A DNA stretch of 64,000 nucleotides from a virus, in IMG/VR virus record IMGVR_UViG_3300048589_001082, positions 36,465 through 100,464 of that record; one strand, 5' to 3'. The notes beneath the pieces are model-generated. The model was given only the letters and a program-made list of their open reading frames with translations. It was not told the origin of the DNA and made no database searches. This document shows, piece after piece, positions 1 to 9,282 of the stretch (position 1 is the stretch's first letter; every line of letters starts with the position of its first letter). The translations under genes and the position numbers were made by a program.

Positions 1-1320
1 CCGGTCGGCCGCCACCCGATACCCCGACAGCGAGGCGATGGTGTTCTCGGCCGACTCCTTGCCGCCCGAACCCGGCTCCTGTTCGGCCACCGTCTCCACG
101 TCATACCCCCAGGCGGCGAAGTCGGCCGCGGCCGTCTGCCGGATGACCGCCTCGCGCTCCGGGGCCGTCCACTTGCCCATGACCATGTGGCTGACGTAGT
201 AGTCGGCGCCGACGCGCACCATCAGGACGCCCACGGTGTAGGCGCTGCCGGGCGAGCGGCTGCCGGCCTTGTCCCAGTAGCGCACCGCCGCGCGGGCCGT
301 GCCCGGCGCGGTGACGAGGGCGAACGCCTCCGGGCTGACGACCTCGAACCACTCGCGGCGGAACATGTCCCCCTCCGGGGCGCTCGGCCGCTGCTGGTAG
401 AGGGCCATGAACGACAGGATGCCCTGCTCGACCCGCTTGGCCTCCAGGGCGGCCACGTCGAAGCGCTCCGGGTTCATCGCCTCGCCCGGCGCGCGGCCCA
501 GCGGGTCGGCCTCGCCCGGCGGCCGTCCAATCCCGGCGTTGTAGTCGTCGCGCTCTTCCTGGCTCTCGGCCAGGGCGGGGATTCGCAGCACGTGCCACGT
601 CTCTCCGCCCTCGGCCGCTAGAATACGCCCGGCCAAGTCCATATCCGACCAGCGGGTCATGATGAGGATGACCGCCGGCGGGCGGCCGTCGCGCGGGTGC
701 GGCTCCAGGCGCGTCACCATGTCGTGCGTCCACCAGTTCCAGGCCCGCTCCTGGTAGGCGTGGCTACGGGCCTCCTCATAGGACTTCACCACGTCATCCA
801 GGATCAGCAGGTTGGAGCCGCGGCCGGTTGCCCCGCTGCCCACGCCCACCGCCCGCAGGCCCCCGCCCGCGGCCGTCAGCCACTCTTCCACCTGTTGCCG
901 CGCCGGGTTGAGCTTCACCCCGCGCTCGGTGACGATGCGGCGCGTCTCCAGGGAGAAGGACTCGGCCAATGACTGGTTATAGCTGCCGATGATGACCCGC
1001 GTCAACGGGTCGCGCTCCAGCGCGTAGGCCGGGTAGCGCACCGTGACCATCTGGGACTTGAAGGAGCGTGGGTGCAGGAAGATCATCAGGCGGGTTATCT
1101 CGCCGGACTCCACGCGCTTCAGGTAGCGCCGGATGACCTTCAGGTGGCGGTAGTGCCAGGGCCACTCCGGCGAGGCTTGTTTCAGCCAGCGGCCGAAGGG
1201 TGGTACGTCCCGCCGTCCGGTGGTGGACTTCAGTTCGGCCGCGCGCCGGGCGGCCTGAAGGCGGAACGCCTCGAACGCCGCCGGGCTGCCCCAGGCGTCC
1301 GGCCGCGCCAGTTGTTCCAT
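1..1320 (-). CDS. phage terminase large subunit (3' end cut by window edge)
   Basis: ATP-driven DNA packaging motor that cuts and pumps the genome into capsids. The frame is open from an ATG at 1320 to the window edge (440 codons seen). The N-terminal ATPase domain has a terminase-style Walker A (HPRSFKSQ, about residues 82-89) and a Walker B (LLILDD, about residue 172). A coupling-type motif (LIMTRWSD) follows, and then the start of an RNase H-like nuclease domain (RYWDKAGS). It lies 11 bp downstream of the 150-residue protein in the same transcript. This is the clearest sign of a tailed-phage origin. The C-terminus is not seen. Confidence 0.93.
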   Translation of the reverse strand, partial: MEQLARPDAWGSPAAFEAFRLQAARRAAELKSTTGRRDVPPFGRWLKQASPEWPWHYRHLKVIRRYLKRVESGEITRLMIFLHPRSFKSQMVTVRYPAYALERDPLTRVIIGSYNQSLAESFSLETRRIVTERGVKLNPARQQVEEWLTAAGGGLRAVGVGSGATGRGSNLLILDDVVKSYEEARSHAYQERAWNWWTHDMVTRLEPHPRDGRPPAVILIMTRWSDMDLAGRILAAEGGETWHVLRIPALAESQEERDDYNAGIGRPPGEADPLGRAPGEAMNPERFDVAALEAKRVEQGILSFMALYQQRPSAPEGDMFRREWFEVVSPEAFALVTAPGTARAAVRYWDKAGSRSPGSAYTVGVLMVRVGADYYVSHMVMGKWTAPEREAVIRQTAAADFAAWGYDVETVAEQEPGSGGKESAENTIASLSGYRVAADR

Positions 1321-1331
1321 GCCCACGGCGG

Positions 1332-1784
1332 CTACTCGCCCTCGCCCTGCTCCACCAGCCGCCGCACGTCGCCGCGGCCGCCCGGCTCGACCAGCCGCAG
1401 CGACGGCCGCCGCGCCGGGTCGTCCGGCGTTGTCACCGCATCGCCCTCCGCGTCGGGGGGGATACTCGGCGGAGGTGACGTCAGCGCGCCGGCCGTCTCG
1501 TCGCCCTGGGCCTCGACCTCGGCCGCCTGCATCCGCCCCAGGTGCAGCACGCACTGGCGCAGCCAGTTGGCGACCTCCGGCAGATACCCCCACGTGTTGC
1601 AGTAGTCGCGCACATCCTCGGCCGTCAGCCCGCCGAAGCGCACCGCGTAGGCCAGGGCGTCGGCCGTGGCCGGGTGGTGCTCTTCCAGGTTGGCCCATGA
1701 CCGCGCGTCCCATGGGGCGAGGGCCGCTTGCAGAATCTCGTCCATCTGTTCGCCGGTCAACTGCGCCGGCTGATTGTCGTCCAT
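1332..1784 (-). CDS. hypothetical protein upstream of terminase
   Basis: A 150-residue acidic protein with a helical N-terminal half and a Pro/Ala/Arg-rich tail. I do not recognise a family. Its position directly in front of the large terminase gene makes a small-terminase or packaging accessory role possible, but no clear helix-turn-helix is visible, so that is only positional inference. The coding call rests on the open frame, codon pattern and tight operon spacing. Confidence 0.75.
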   Translation of the reverse strand: MDDNQPAQLTGEQMDEILQAALAPWDARSWANLEEHHPATADALAYAVRFGGLTAEDVRDYCNTWGYLPEVANWLRQCVLHLGRMQAAEVEAQGDETAGALTSPPPSIPPDAEGDAVTTPDDPARRPSLRLVEPGGRGDVRRLVEQGEGE

Positions 1785-1823
1785 GCCGTTACTCCTCTAC
1801 CGATACTGTTTAGTGTGTCTTGG

Positions 1824-2072
1824 CTACTTGCCCGCCTTCTGGCGCGGGGCGCGAGCCTCATCGAAGACGCCGTTGATGGTCGCGGCCATCTCGCCCACGA
1901 TCCCCGGCAGCGCGTCCACGAACTCGGCCGCGGCCTCGACCGACCAGCCGTAGCGGTCGCGCAGCAGCTTCCCCGCCGCCCCGGCCACCAGCGCGGCGAC
2001 GTTGTTGGCCATCTCGTGCTGGGCGGCGGTGATGCGCTTGGCCTTCTTGGGGTGGAAGTTGCGCCTGGTCAC
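1824..2072 (-). CDS. small basic hypothetical protein
   Basis: An 82-residue, mostly helical protein with a Lys/Arg-rich N-terminus and C-terminus and an Ala/Val-rich middle. It starts at 2072, overlapping by 4 bp the stop of the large coiled-coil gene upstream, which supports translational coupling. No recognised domain. Confidence 0.75.
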   Translation of the reverse strand: MTRRNFHPKKAKRITAAQHEMANNVAALVAGAAGKLLRDRYGWSVEAAAEFVDALPGIVGEMAATINGVFDEARAPRQKAGK

Positions 2073-3430
2073 TGGCCCACCTCCGGCCGGTAGTCGGCCG
2101 CCGTGTCGGCGTCGTCGCCGCGGACGCCCAGGCTCACGGAGAAGTCGTACTCGGCCGCGGCGGGTCGCAGGAACAGGGTGCTCATCAACTCGTCCTCGCG
2201 CGCCACCAGATCGGCCGCGCGGTCAAGTGCCCGCGCTGAATAACCATTGTCTATGTACATCTGACGCATCTTAACGTAGTGGCGCAGTACCTCAAACAGC
2301 CCGCTCGCCGCTTTACAGTCACTATCGCTCACGCCGAACGCCATGACTGACGAGATGCCTTGGGCCCGCGCGCACCACACCTGCGCATCCTCGTCCCACC
2401 AGATAACAATCTCGCTCTCGGCCGCGTCGGGAATATCCTCAACACCATCCTCGAAGGGGGGTAGGCGGACGCCGGGGCCGGGGAAGCCGTCCATCTCCAG
2501 CGTCTCGACTGTAATCTCCACGCCATCGACCATCACCCGTGCTTCAGGCAATTCGTCGTTCTCCGCATCGCCATCCCTGAGCGGCGCGAAGGTGATGACG
2601 AGCTGGCCACCGTGCAGCATCGCCTTCAGCAAGGCGTCCACATGCCGGCGGGCCGCGTCGTCCATCTGGCGGCGAATCTCGGCCATGAGGGGCGAGGACG
2701 CCACGTGGCGATCCACGGCCGCCTGGACTTCCGCCCGTTCCACCTCGGCGCGGTGGGCGGTCACGTCGGCCGCCGCGCTCTTGCGCTCAATCTCTTCTCT
2801 CGCGGCGGACATCTCTTCGGCAAACCTGTCCGTCTCGGCCCACCGCGCCACGTCAGCGCGGAAGGCGTCGAACCCGGCGATGCTATCCCTTATCAACAGG
2901 AAGCCGGACGACTCCAGCGACCCCAGCCCGCGGCCGTCGGCCGGCGGAGTTTCACCCCTGCGCAACTCCCCCGCCCGCTCGGCCGCCTCGGCGCGGAAGG
3001 CGTCGAACGCCTCGGCGCGGCCCCACGCGGCCGGGTCGCCCAGCGCCGCCAGACGACTACCACCGGCGGCCGCATCAAGTCGCGCCTCTTCGGTCGCCTC
3101 CAGGGCGCTGACCGGCGACGCGCCGACCGCGTTGCCGTCCACCCACACATCCACGCCCAGCGCCGCCAGCTGCGTCGCCAGTTGCTCGTTGGTCCTCTGT
3201 AGCCGCGCGTTCTCCGCGACCAGGGCCACACCCTCATCGGAGAGCCGCTGCACGGCCGCGGCCAGCACGCGGATGTAGCCCGACGCCGGGCCATGGTCGG
3301 CCGCGTCCAGGGCATCGGCGTTGACGACGAAGCGGTTCGCGGCCGCGCTGCGCCGCCACTCCGCCAGGCGCTCGGACATCTCCGGGCTATCCACCCCTCC
3401 CAACACTGTCTCGATCTGTTCCTCGCTCAT
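2069..3430 (-). CDS. large coiled-coil hypothetical protein with a DUF1902/HicB-like C-terminal segment
   Basis: A 453-residue protein. The start at 3430 is chosen because GAGGGAG lies 7 nt upstream; an in-frame codon at 3496 would overlap the upstream gene. The middle is a charged Ala/Glu/Arg-rich helical region likely to form coiled coils. Around residues 370-400 a pattern IVIWWDEDAQVWCARAQGIS resembles the small beta sheet of HicB/DUF1902 proteins. That similarity is by eye only. Function unknown. Confidence 0.8.
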   Translation of the reverse strand: MSEEQIETVLGGVDSPEMSERLAEWRRSAAANRFVVNADALDAADHGPASGYIRVLAAAVQRLSDEGVALVAENARLQRTNEQLATQLAALGVDVWVDGNAVGASPVSALEATEEARLDAAAGGSRLAALGDPAAWGRAEAFDAFRAEAAERAGELRRGETPPADGRGLGSLESSGFLLIRDSIAGFDAFRADVARWAETDRFAEEMSAAREEIERKSAAADVTAHRAEVERAEVQAAVDRHVASSPLMAEIRRQMDDAARRHVDALLKAMLHGGQLVITFAPLRDGDAENDELPEARVMVDGVEITVETLEMDGFPGPGVRLPPFEDGVEDIPDAAESEIVIWWDEDAQVWCARAQGISSVMAFGVSDSDCKAASGLFEVLRHYVKMRQMYIDNGYSARALDRAADLVAREDELMSTLFLRPAAAEYDFSVSLGVRGDDADTAADYRPEVGQ

Positions 3431-3462
3431 TGTGTCTCCCTCGTCGCGCCACGTGGCGCTAT

Positions 3463-3765
3463 CTACTCTTCTTCGCTGTCGTCGAACGCGCCCCACCCGA
3501 AGATGGTTGCACTCCGCTCGGTCGCGGCAAGTCGGGACCTGAGTTCCGCGATCTGGGCCTCAGCCCTGGCCCGCGTGTCACGCTGCGCATCAAATAGGGC
3601 GTCCTCGTCGGTCTGGTACAACTCGGCAATGAGCGCGAGCGTCACAATCGGCCGCCCGGTCTGGTCGTGCCGGTATTCGACTGACTGCACGCCATCCAGC
3701 CGTATGTGATTAAGCGTGACGGTGCCGATCCCATAATCGTCCGTCTGTATAGTGACCTTGTTCAC
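3463..3765 (-). CDS. hypothetical protein
   Basis: A 100-residue protein: a short beta-rich N-terminal half (VTIQTDDYGIGTVTLNHIRL), then a charged helix and an acidic tail. The N-terminal pattern of a short VTIQT strand recurs in the next two genes, which may be distant relatives. No known family recognised. Coding support is the open frame and operon position. Confidence 0.75.
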   Translation of the reverse strand: MNKVTIQTDDYGIGTVTLNHIRLDGVQSVEYRHDQTGRPIVTLALIAELYQTDEDALFDAQRDTRARAEAQIAELRSRLAATERSATIFGWGAFDDSEEE

Positions 3766-3832
3766 TCATCTCTCCCTTGCCGATTAGTTTACCCGCCACT
3801 CCAGCGGGCACGTCAGCAGACTGAGCGTGGGG

Positions 3833-4462
3833 CTACTCCTCTTCGTCGGTCGCGGGCGTCCTGTCCCACTCGGCCGCGGTGATGGTCACGTCTGTGGGGT
3901 ACGCTTCGGTGTAGAAGCCGGTCTTGGCCGGCGTGGGGCGCGGCTCCTCAGTTGCCGTCGCCTCGCGTCCCATGGCCGGCCACGTTCCCGTGTGCAGCGC
4001 CTTCAGCCACGGCTCCCAGTCACCGCCCGACCATTCGGGTGTAACGGTGGCCCTGGCCTCGGCCGGCCGGAACCCGCCGTAGACCTGAAGCTCGCGCTCT
4101 CGCGCCCGCGCCGCGGCCAGCTCGGCCGCCAGTTGCCCTTCCAGTTCGTCGGCGCGTTTGTTGGCCCGCTGCAACTCGTCCATCAGGTAGTCGATGACCC
4201 GCAGCAGCAGCGGCGCGGTGGCCTCGTCGGCCGCGCGGGCCGGGTCGGGCGCGCGGGCCGGGTCGGGCGCGTCATCCTCGTCGTAGTCGTCATAGTCGTC
4301 CTGGTCGATGCGGGCGACCGGCCCCGCTTCGGTCAGCATGGCTTCGAAGGCGTACCGCCGCCCGTCGAGTTCGATCTCGGCGTTGTACGGGCGGCCGACT
4401 TCCAGACCGCCGCTGGTCTGGATGGTAATCTCACGAACAAGGGGGCGAGCAGTCTTAATCAT
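3833..4462 (-). CDS. hypothetical protein with coiled coil and DPARA repeat
   Basis: A 209-residue protein starting at 4462 behind GAGGAA; the start overlaps the upstream stop by 8 bp. The N-terminus repeats the beta pattern EITIQTSGGL seen in the neighbouring gene. A low-complexity stretch of Asp/Tyr and a doubled DPARAPDPARA unit follow, and then a helix (ELQRANKRADELEGQL) likely to form a coiled coil. Unknown function. Confidence 0.78.
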   Translation of the reverse strand: MIKTARPLVREITIQTSGGLEVGRPYNAEIELDGRRYAFEAMLTEAGPVARIDQDDYDDYDEDDAPDPARAPDPARAADEATAPLLLRVIDYLMDELQRANKRADELEGQLAAELAAARARERELQVYGGFRPAEARATVTPEWSGGDWEPWLKALHTGTWPAMGREATATEEPRPTPAKTGFYTEAYPTDVTITAAEWDRTPATDEEE

Positions 4463-4760
4463 TGCCACGTTCCTCTTCCCCCTCGGCCGCGGCGCGGGCC
4501 TCGTTTGCAACCCCGGCCGCGTCCATGATGCTTTTCGCCACATAGTTCGCCCAGGCCCAAGCGCTCGGCGGCAGGGTGAAGCCCACGCTGAAGCCGTTTA
4601 TCCCCAGCGACTCGACCTGAGCAGTCGTCGCCGGCGCGTCGCTCAGGTGGCCCAGAGTCACTTCGGCCGTGTCGGCCAGTCGCACCTCGCGGCCGTCTTC
4701 GGTGATGAGGGTAATATCCCGCAGGGTTATGATGCGCTCTTGCCTCCGTACTGCCGCCAC
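4455..4760 (-). CDS. hypothetical protein
   Basis: A 101-residue protein with an N-terminal beta pattern (ITLRDITLITEDGREV) like its two downstream neighbours, then a helical C-terminal half and an acidic tail. The ATG at 4760 overlaps the upstream gene by 34 bp. A GGAGG sits just inside the frame, so the true start is uncertain, but no better ATG/GTG follows it. Function unknown. Confidence 0.7.
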   Translation of the reverse strand: MAAVRRQERIITLRDITLITEDGREVRLADTAEVTLGHLSDAPATTAQVESLGINGFSVGFTLPPSAWAWANYVAKSIMDAAGVANEARAAAEGEEERGND

Positions 4761-5290
4761 AGCCTCCGCAGCAGCGGCCGTATGTTATGGCCCTCGTAAG
4801 GGTCTTTCTTCGTGCGAAGGTACTCCGGCGGGTAGCGCTCCACATCCACCGTTTCGGAGTAGTAGCCGTTGCTCGACCCCCACCAGCGCATGGTGACATA
4901 GACCCCGGCGTCGGTCGCCAGCTTGTAGAACGTCCACGTCTCCGACGACTCCGCGCGCGGGTCGTTGTGGTTGTTGTTACTGACTTCCTCGGCCGACACC
5001 ACCCGGCCGCCGACCAGCGCCGACAACTCAGTATCCACCTCTTCCAGATAGACCGACTCGCTGCACGTCTGGTCGTGGTACACGCGCCAGATGGCCCGGT
5101 CGGTGACGAAGTAGACAACCTGCACCTGGCCGTACTCGTTGGCCTCAGCCTCGACGCCGAGCACCGTCTCGCCCACCATGCCGGAGATGTCGGCCGTCGG
5201 GTCGGGCGAAGGGTCGGGCCGCTCGCCCCCTGCCAGGCCCAGCCCTTTCAACAGCGCATAGAACTCGCCGGCGGTCGGCTCGTTACTCAT
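4727..5290 (-). CDS. DUF7448-like phage protein
   Basis: A 187-residue protein starting at 5290, 8 bp inside the upstream gene. The central part matches the pattern I know from the DUF7448 family of phage proteins: a YHDQTCSESVYLEEV segment, then WTFYKLATDAGVYVTMRWWG and SNGYYSETV. The family has no assigned function. Identification is from memory of the pattern. Confidence 0.8.
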   Translation of the reverse strand: MSNEPTAGEFYALLKGLGLAGGERPDPSPDPTADISGMVGETVLGVEAEANEYGQVQVVYFVTDRAIWRVYHDQTCSESVYLEEVDTELSALVGGRVVSAEEVSNNNHNDPRAESSETWTFYKLATDAGVYVTMRWWGSSNGYYSETVDVERYPPEYLRTKKDPYEGHNIRPLLRRLWRQYGGKSAS

Positions 5291-5768
5291 CATCGTCAGT
5301 GTCCTCGCCATCCCAATCTTCATACCAGTCGTCGGCGTCGTCGGTGTCGCCGTCGTCATCCTCCACGATGCCGCGCAGAAACCACCACCGGCGCAGCTCC
5401 CATAGCATCATAGAGGCCATCTGCCTGAGGGCAGAGCCTGCCGACTGGCGGCCGTCGGCCACACGCTGGCTCGTCAGGATAATCGCCTGCGCCTGTCGGG
5501 GCAGATGGTTGAACCACGGCCGGGCATGCCACTTGTCGTAGACATGAAACAGGTACTCGATCCCGCCCTCGGTCGCCTGTATCCCGGACAAAACCCCATC
5601 GACAATCGCCTGACCAAACATCATCCACTCCAGCGATTGCGATGGGTTGAAGATCGACGCCGGCGGCTCGAAGCGGTCGGCCCATGCCGCCTCGACGCGC
5701 GCGAGCTGGGCCGATAACTCATCGGCCTGCCGGTAGAAGTCGCTCTGGAAGAAGAGGGAGGTGTTCAC
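5283..5768 (-). CDS. hypothetical protein with acidic tail
   Basis: A 161-residue protein. The GTG start at 5768 is chosen because GTG and the upstream TGA share the bases GTGA. The body is helical and rich in Trp/Phe. The last 25 residues are almost entirely Asp/Glu/Gly, as in some DNA-mimic or chaperone-like tails. No family recognised. Confidence 0.75.
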   Translation of the reverse strand: MNTSLFFQSDFYRQADELSAQLARVEAAWADRFEPPASIFNPSQSLEWMMFGQAIVDGVLSGIQATEGGIEYLFHVYDKWHARPWFNHLPRQAQAIILTSQRVADGRQSAGSALRQMASMMLWELRRWWFLRGIVEDDDGDTDDADDWYEDWDGEDTDDDE

Positions 5769-6460
5769 CCAGCCCCCTGGGCCCACGGCCGCGTCACCAC
5801 ATCCTCCGGGTAGCCAAGCCCCCGCAGGATGTCGCGCACGAAAGCCGCGGTGCGCGAGTGCAACCGGATGCGCCCCATGTTCTCCGCGAGCCACTTGGTC
5901 ATGTCCCACGACCCGGTGTAGGCCATGCTGCTGCCCATCCAGTCGGCCACCATCTCCAGGGCGTACCGGCGCGGCATCTCTACCGCCCCGGCCTCCACGT
6001 TGCTGCCCTTCGGGCTGAAGCCGTCGGCAAACAGCCAGTGGTTCCAATGGTGCGGATTTTGGTGAATGTGGTGCAACCACGCGGCGGCGAACCGATCGGG
6101 GTTGGGCTTGCCGCCGTGGAAGTGCTCGGCGTAGGCCGGGAACTCGGCGTCGGAGAACTTGCTCTGGTCATGGAACCTGAGTTGCTGTTCGTCCACGCCC
6201 AGCTTGCGCCCGGCCTCCTGCACACTGCGGATGTGCAAGACCAGGCTCTCCAGATAGGCGGCCGTCCACGAGGGAGCGTAGGGGAACATCACCGCGCGGA
6301 ATGCGGCCAACGCCTCCGGGTCACTGATGTCCACGAAGCGCGTGATAACGGCGCGCGAGATGTTCCATGCCGCGCGACCCGCCCCCGGCACGTCCACACC
6401 GTCCAGCACGTCGCTGAAGGGGACGCCTTGAATCTCCTGTCCGTTGTAAGTGACTTGCAT
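5765..6460 (-). CDS. DUF5662 family protein
   Basis: A 231-residue protein. It carries the DUF5662 pattern: a His-rich core with HDQSKFSDAEFPAYAEHFHG, then an AWLHHIHQNPHHWNHW segment and EMVADWMGSSMA. The many conserved His/Asp residues suggest a metal-binding, HD-like fold (inference). The family is common in phages and mobile elements and its reaction is not known to me. Confidence 0.85.
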   Translation of the reverse strand: MQVTYNGQEIQGVPFSDVLDGVDVPGAGRAAWNISRAVITRFVDISDPEALAAFRAVMFPYAPSWTAAYLESLVLHIRSVQEAGRKLGVDEQQLRFHDQSKFSDAEFPAYAEHFHGGKPNPDRFAAAWLHHIHQNPHHWNHWLFADGFSPKGSNVEAGAVEMPRRYALEMVADWMGSSMAYTGSWDMTKWLAENMGRIRLHSRTAAFVRDILRGLGYPEDVVTRPWAQGAG

Positions 6461-6485
6461 ACTACGATTCCCTCTTTTCGACCCG

Positions 6486-7328
6486 CTACGCGACGGCCGG
6501 CTCCGGCCGCCAGTCCGCCGTAGCGCGGCGCGTCCGGGAAGTCATGATCTCGTCGCGCACGGCCGCCACGGCCTCTTCCACCGTCTCGGCGGTCAACTTC
6601 CTGATGGTGATCTCGTCGTTGTACATGATGTAGTCGTCGCTGTCGCCCAGCGGCGGCACGGGGATGCCACTGCCCTTGTCCGCAGGGTTGCCGTGTCCGT
6701 CGAGCAGCACGACCATAGCCCACGTCTCGACGCCCGACCGGCCGCCGCGCGGTCGCGCCCACGGCCGCCGGCTCAACTCCACCCTGGCCGGGTAGTCGCC
6801 TTCCGGCATGGGGATAACGGTTTCATGGACGGCGGTCTCTACCGGCTCGAATACCTGGCGGCCGAACAGTACGTCCCTGATGGAGAAAGAGATAAACCAG
6901 AACCACAGGCCAATGTAGACGCGGTCGCCCCCGCCCACGCTGAACATCAGGGAGCGCTGTCCATGCCGGCCGCCTTGGGCCAGACGCCGCACCAACCGGC
7001 CGAGCCGCCCGGAAGGGAATATCGACAGGCTGACCGTAGCCGCCAGCGGCACGGCCACGAAGAGATGCGCGTCGCCCTCGTCGGCCGAGCCGATATTGAA
7101 ACTGGCATCGGCGAACAGGTCGCGGTTGCGCCACGTCGACAGGCTGACGCCGACGATCTGCCGCTCGAACTCGCCGTACTCGTCGCGCCCCATCAGGAAG
7201 AAGCACTGCTCGTAGCTGGACAGGTCGCCGCGGAAGGTCAGCAGTTGCCAGCGGCCGAGTGCCCGCTTCCGGCGCGTTGTGTTGAGCCAATCAGCCCGTT
7301 TCTTGGGATTCCACATAGTGGTGTTCAT
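6486..7328 (-). CDS. hypothetical protein
   Basis: A 280-residue protein with a basic N-terminus (MNTTMWNPKKRADWLNTTRR), an aromatic, strand-rich middle (VYIGLWFWFISFSI) and a helical C-terminus. The middle could be a short membrane-associated segment, but a buried beta region is equally likely. No family recognised. Confidence 0.72.
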   Translation of the reverse strand: MNTTMWNPKKRADWLNTTRRKRALGRWQLLTFRGDLSSYEQCFFLMGRDEYGEFERQIVGVSLSTWRNRDLFADASFNIGSADEGDAHLFVAVPLAATVSLSIFPSGRLGRLVRRLAQGGRHGQRSLMFSVGGGDRVYIGLWFWFISFSIRDVLFGRQVFEPVETAVHETVIPMPEGDYPARVELSRRPWARPRGGRSGVETWAMVVLLDGHGNPADKGSGIPVPPLGDSDDYIMYNDEITIRKLTAETVEEAVAAVRDEIMTSRTRRATADWRPEPAVA

Positions 7329-7354
7329 GCCTTACCTGTTTCCTTGCCGCGCGG

Positions 7355-8137
7355 CTACTCGGCGCGACCGTCCTTGCCCTGCCGCTGGCCGACCGCCTCG
7401 CCCAGCAAACCGCCGTCCACCAGCTTCTGGAGCAGGTCTGGCGGCAGTGGCGTAGGCGTGATGGTCACGGTGTGCTGAACCGGCTGGTGGCCGCTGCCCT
7501 CGAAGTACTCCACCCGCTTGATGGTGCGGCCGTCCTCGTGGTACTCGATGGACTTGACCTGGGGGCACTCCTCGTGCCGGTGGTTCGCCCCACAGCGCGG
7601 GCAGAGGGTGGCGACGTACCACGCCGATGATGGCGCGGGCGTCGATAACCCCGGCAATCCCCCGGATGGGGGAACAACCGTGCCTGGAGCGACCAGATAG
7701 CCGGGGTAGACGGCGCCTGACGTAGTGGACGAGGCCGCGGCTCCCGCCGGGTTCCACCGCAACGCCGACCAATCAAACGGCGCGGCCCGCCACTCCTCCA
7801 ACGCCGCCTCATCGGCCGCCGCCGTGTGGTACTCCGCCATGATCTCGGCCAACGGCTCCCAAACGGCCGCGGCCTTCTCGGTCAGGTCAAGGATAGCGCG
7901 GGCGGCGGCCAGGTCTTCGGTCAACTGCTCCACCTGTTGCACGAGCCGGGCGTTGCAGGCCGTCGCATCGACCGCGCGGCTCTCGGCCGCCTCCAGCCTC
8001 GCCTTTAGTGCGGCGACGCAGTAGGAGCGGTCGGCGTGCGTACACACCACGCTATACACCGGATCGTCTACCGCGTGGAGGAACCCTGCTTCCCCCGGTC
8101 GTATCTCTGCCTTACACTCGGAACAATATCGGGGCAT
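7355..8137 (-). CDS. zinc-ribbon coiled-coil protein
   Basis: A 260-residue protein. The ATG at 8137 is preferred over an in-frame GTG 12 bp earlier because AGG lies at a better distance. An N-terminal Cys cluster (YCSECKAEI, later Cys residues) and a second one (CPRCGANHRHEEC) suggest two zinc-binding sites. Between them is a long Ala/Glu-rich helix. The C-terminus carries a beta segment with a KLVDGGLLG turn. Likely nucleic-acid or protein binding; function unknown. Confidence 0.75.
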   Translation of the reverse strand: MPRYCSECKAEIRPGEAGFLHAVDDPVYSVVCTHADRSYCVAALKARLEAAESRAVDATACNARLVQQVEQLTEDLAAARAILDLTEKAAAVWEPLAEIMAEYHTAAADEAALEEWRAAPFDWSALRWNPAGAAASSTTSGAVYPGYLVAPGTVVPPSGGLPGLSTPAPSSAWYVATLCPRCGANHRHEECPQVKSIEYHEDGRTIKRVEYFEGSGHQPVQHTVTITPTPLPPDLLQKLVDGGLLGEAVGQRQGKDGRAE

Positions 8138-8152
8138 GGTGCGCCTCACGGG

Positions 8153-8884
8153 CTACTCGTCATCCTCTTCGTCATCCCCGGCCGTGGCCTCAGCCGCCAG
8201 CAGCCGCGCCCAGCTCTCCATCGCCGCCTCGGCCTGGGCCGGGGTGATGCCGTCGGGCAGGTGCTCCGTCCAGTCCACCACGGCCACTTCGTGACGGCCG
8301 CCGGGGGCCATGTCCAGCGACAGCCGCGTCAGCTTCGATGCCGCGTCGGCAATGCGCGGCAGGTCGGCCAGCGTCCACCGCGCCGGTTTCCACGTCACCT
8401 CGCGCCCCTCGGCGTCGGTGACTTCGACTTCCCACAGCGGCGAGCCGACCATCTGCAAGGCCATCTGGAACATGCCCGCGCCGATGGCGTGTTCGGCCTG
8501 GCGCAACTTGTCCACGCGCTCATTGAAGTCGGCCGCCGCCTTGCGCGCCGTGGCCCCCGCCGACCAGCGCTTGTACAGGGCAATGAGGTGCTCCAGCACG
8601 CTGCGGAACTCCTCGCCGTGATACCAGCTCTTGTCGCCGCCGTAGAAGATGCGCTGCGAGACCGTGTCCTTGCGACCGAAGACGTTCATGCGCGATGCCT
8701 CGGTCAACCCCACCTCGGCCAGCGCCAGCGCCGTCCGGCGACGCTTCTCCAGGGGCGGCAGCGTCAGCCGGTTCAGTTGCGACTCGACGGCCGTGTGGAA
8801 GTCGTCGTCGCTGCCCAGCGCCAGACCGGCGGCCCACTGCTCGGCCCGCCGCCTGATCTCCGCCCCCTGCTCAGTCGTGATCAT
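8153..8884 (-). CDS. hypothetical helical protein, possible small-terminase-like DNA binder
   Basis: A 243-residue protein starting at 8884, where ATG overlaps the upstream TGA (ATGA). The segment from TALALAEVGLTEAS to WYHGEEFRSVLEHLIALYKR has a helix-turn-helix-like layout followed by an aromatic motif reminiscent of phage small-terminase HTH proteins. That is a weak resemblance. The tail is acidic. It sits in the same operon as the terminase, about 7 kb away. Confidence 0.7.
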   Translation of the reverse strand: MITTEQGAEIRRRAEQWAAGLALGSDDDFHTAVESQLNRLTLPPLEKRRRTALALAEVGLTEASRMNVFGRKDTVSQRIFYGGDKSWYHGEEFRSVLEHLIALYKRWSAGATARKAAADFNERVDKLRQAEHAIGAGMFQMALQMVGSPLWEVEVTDAEGREVTWKPARWTLADLPRIADAASKLTRLSLDMAPGGRHEVAVVDWTEHLPDGITPAQAEAAMESWARLLAAEATAGDDEEDDE

Positions 8885-9171
8885 CCCTGCTCCCCGTTCC
8901 CCCGGTTGCTGCGCGGCGCGGCGGTCGCCTCCTCTCGCGCCCGCTCGGCCGCCCTCGCCAACTCCCGCTCCACCGCCGCCAGCGTGTGGCGGTGCAGCGC
9001 CGCGACCTGCCCCTGATGGTGCATCCCCGCCAGCGTGCCGATGAGCACCCCCGTCGAGACGGCCGCCACCACGTAGGGCGACCGCAACGGCTCGCCTAAC
9101 AGCAACGCCGCCCAGGGCGCGGCAATCACGCTGCACCAGGCGACGGCCGAGATGAATTGCGCGACTCCCAT
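8881..9171 (-). CDS. small two-helix membrane protein
   Basis: A 96-residue protein starting at 9171 with GGGG a few bases upstream. It has two hydrophobic segments (about residues 5-27 and 32-50) separated by a short turn, then a charged helical tail (AAVERELARAAERAREE). Size and layout fit a holin or other small phage membrane protein, but nothing in the sequence proves lysis function. It is the first gene after a 289-bp non-coding leader. Confidence 0.72.
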   Translation of the reverse strand: MGVAQFISAVAWCSVIAAPWAALLLGEPLRSPYVVAAVSTGVLIGTLAGMHHQGQVAALHRHTLAAVERELARAAERAREEATAAPRSNRGNGEQG

Positions 9172-9282
9172 GTCATCCCCCTGCCACTTGCCCGCCGCCG
9201 GTGTGCGCGACCGCGCGCGCGGCCGAACGGGCGTGAGCTTATGTTGATCTTCATCTGCACTTGGGGATAGACCCCCGTTAGT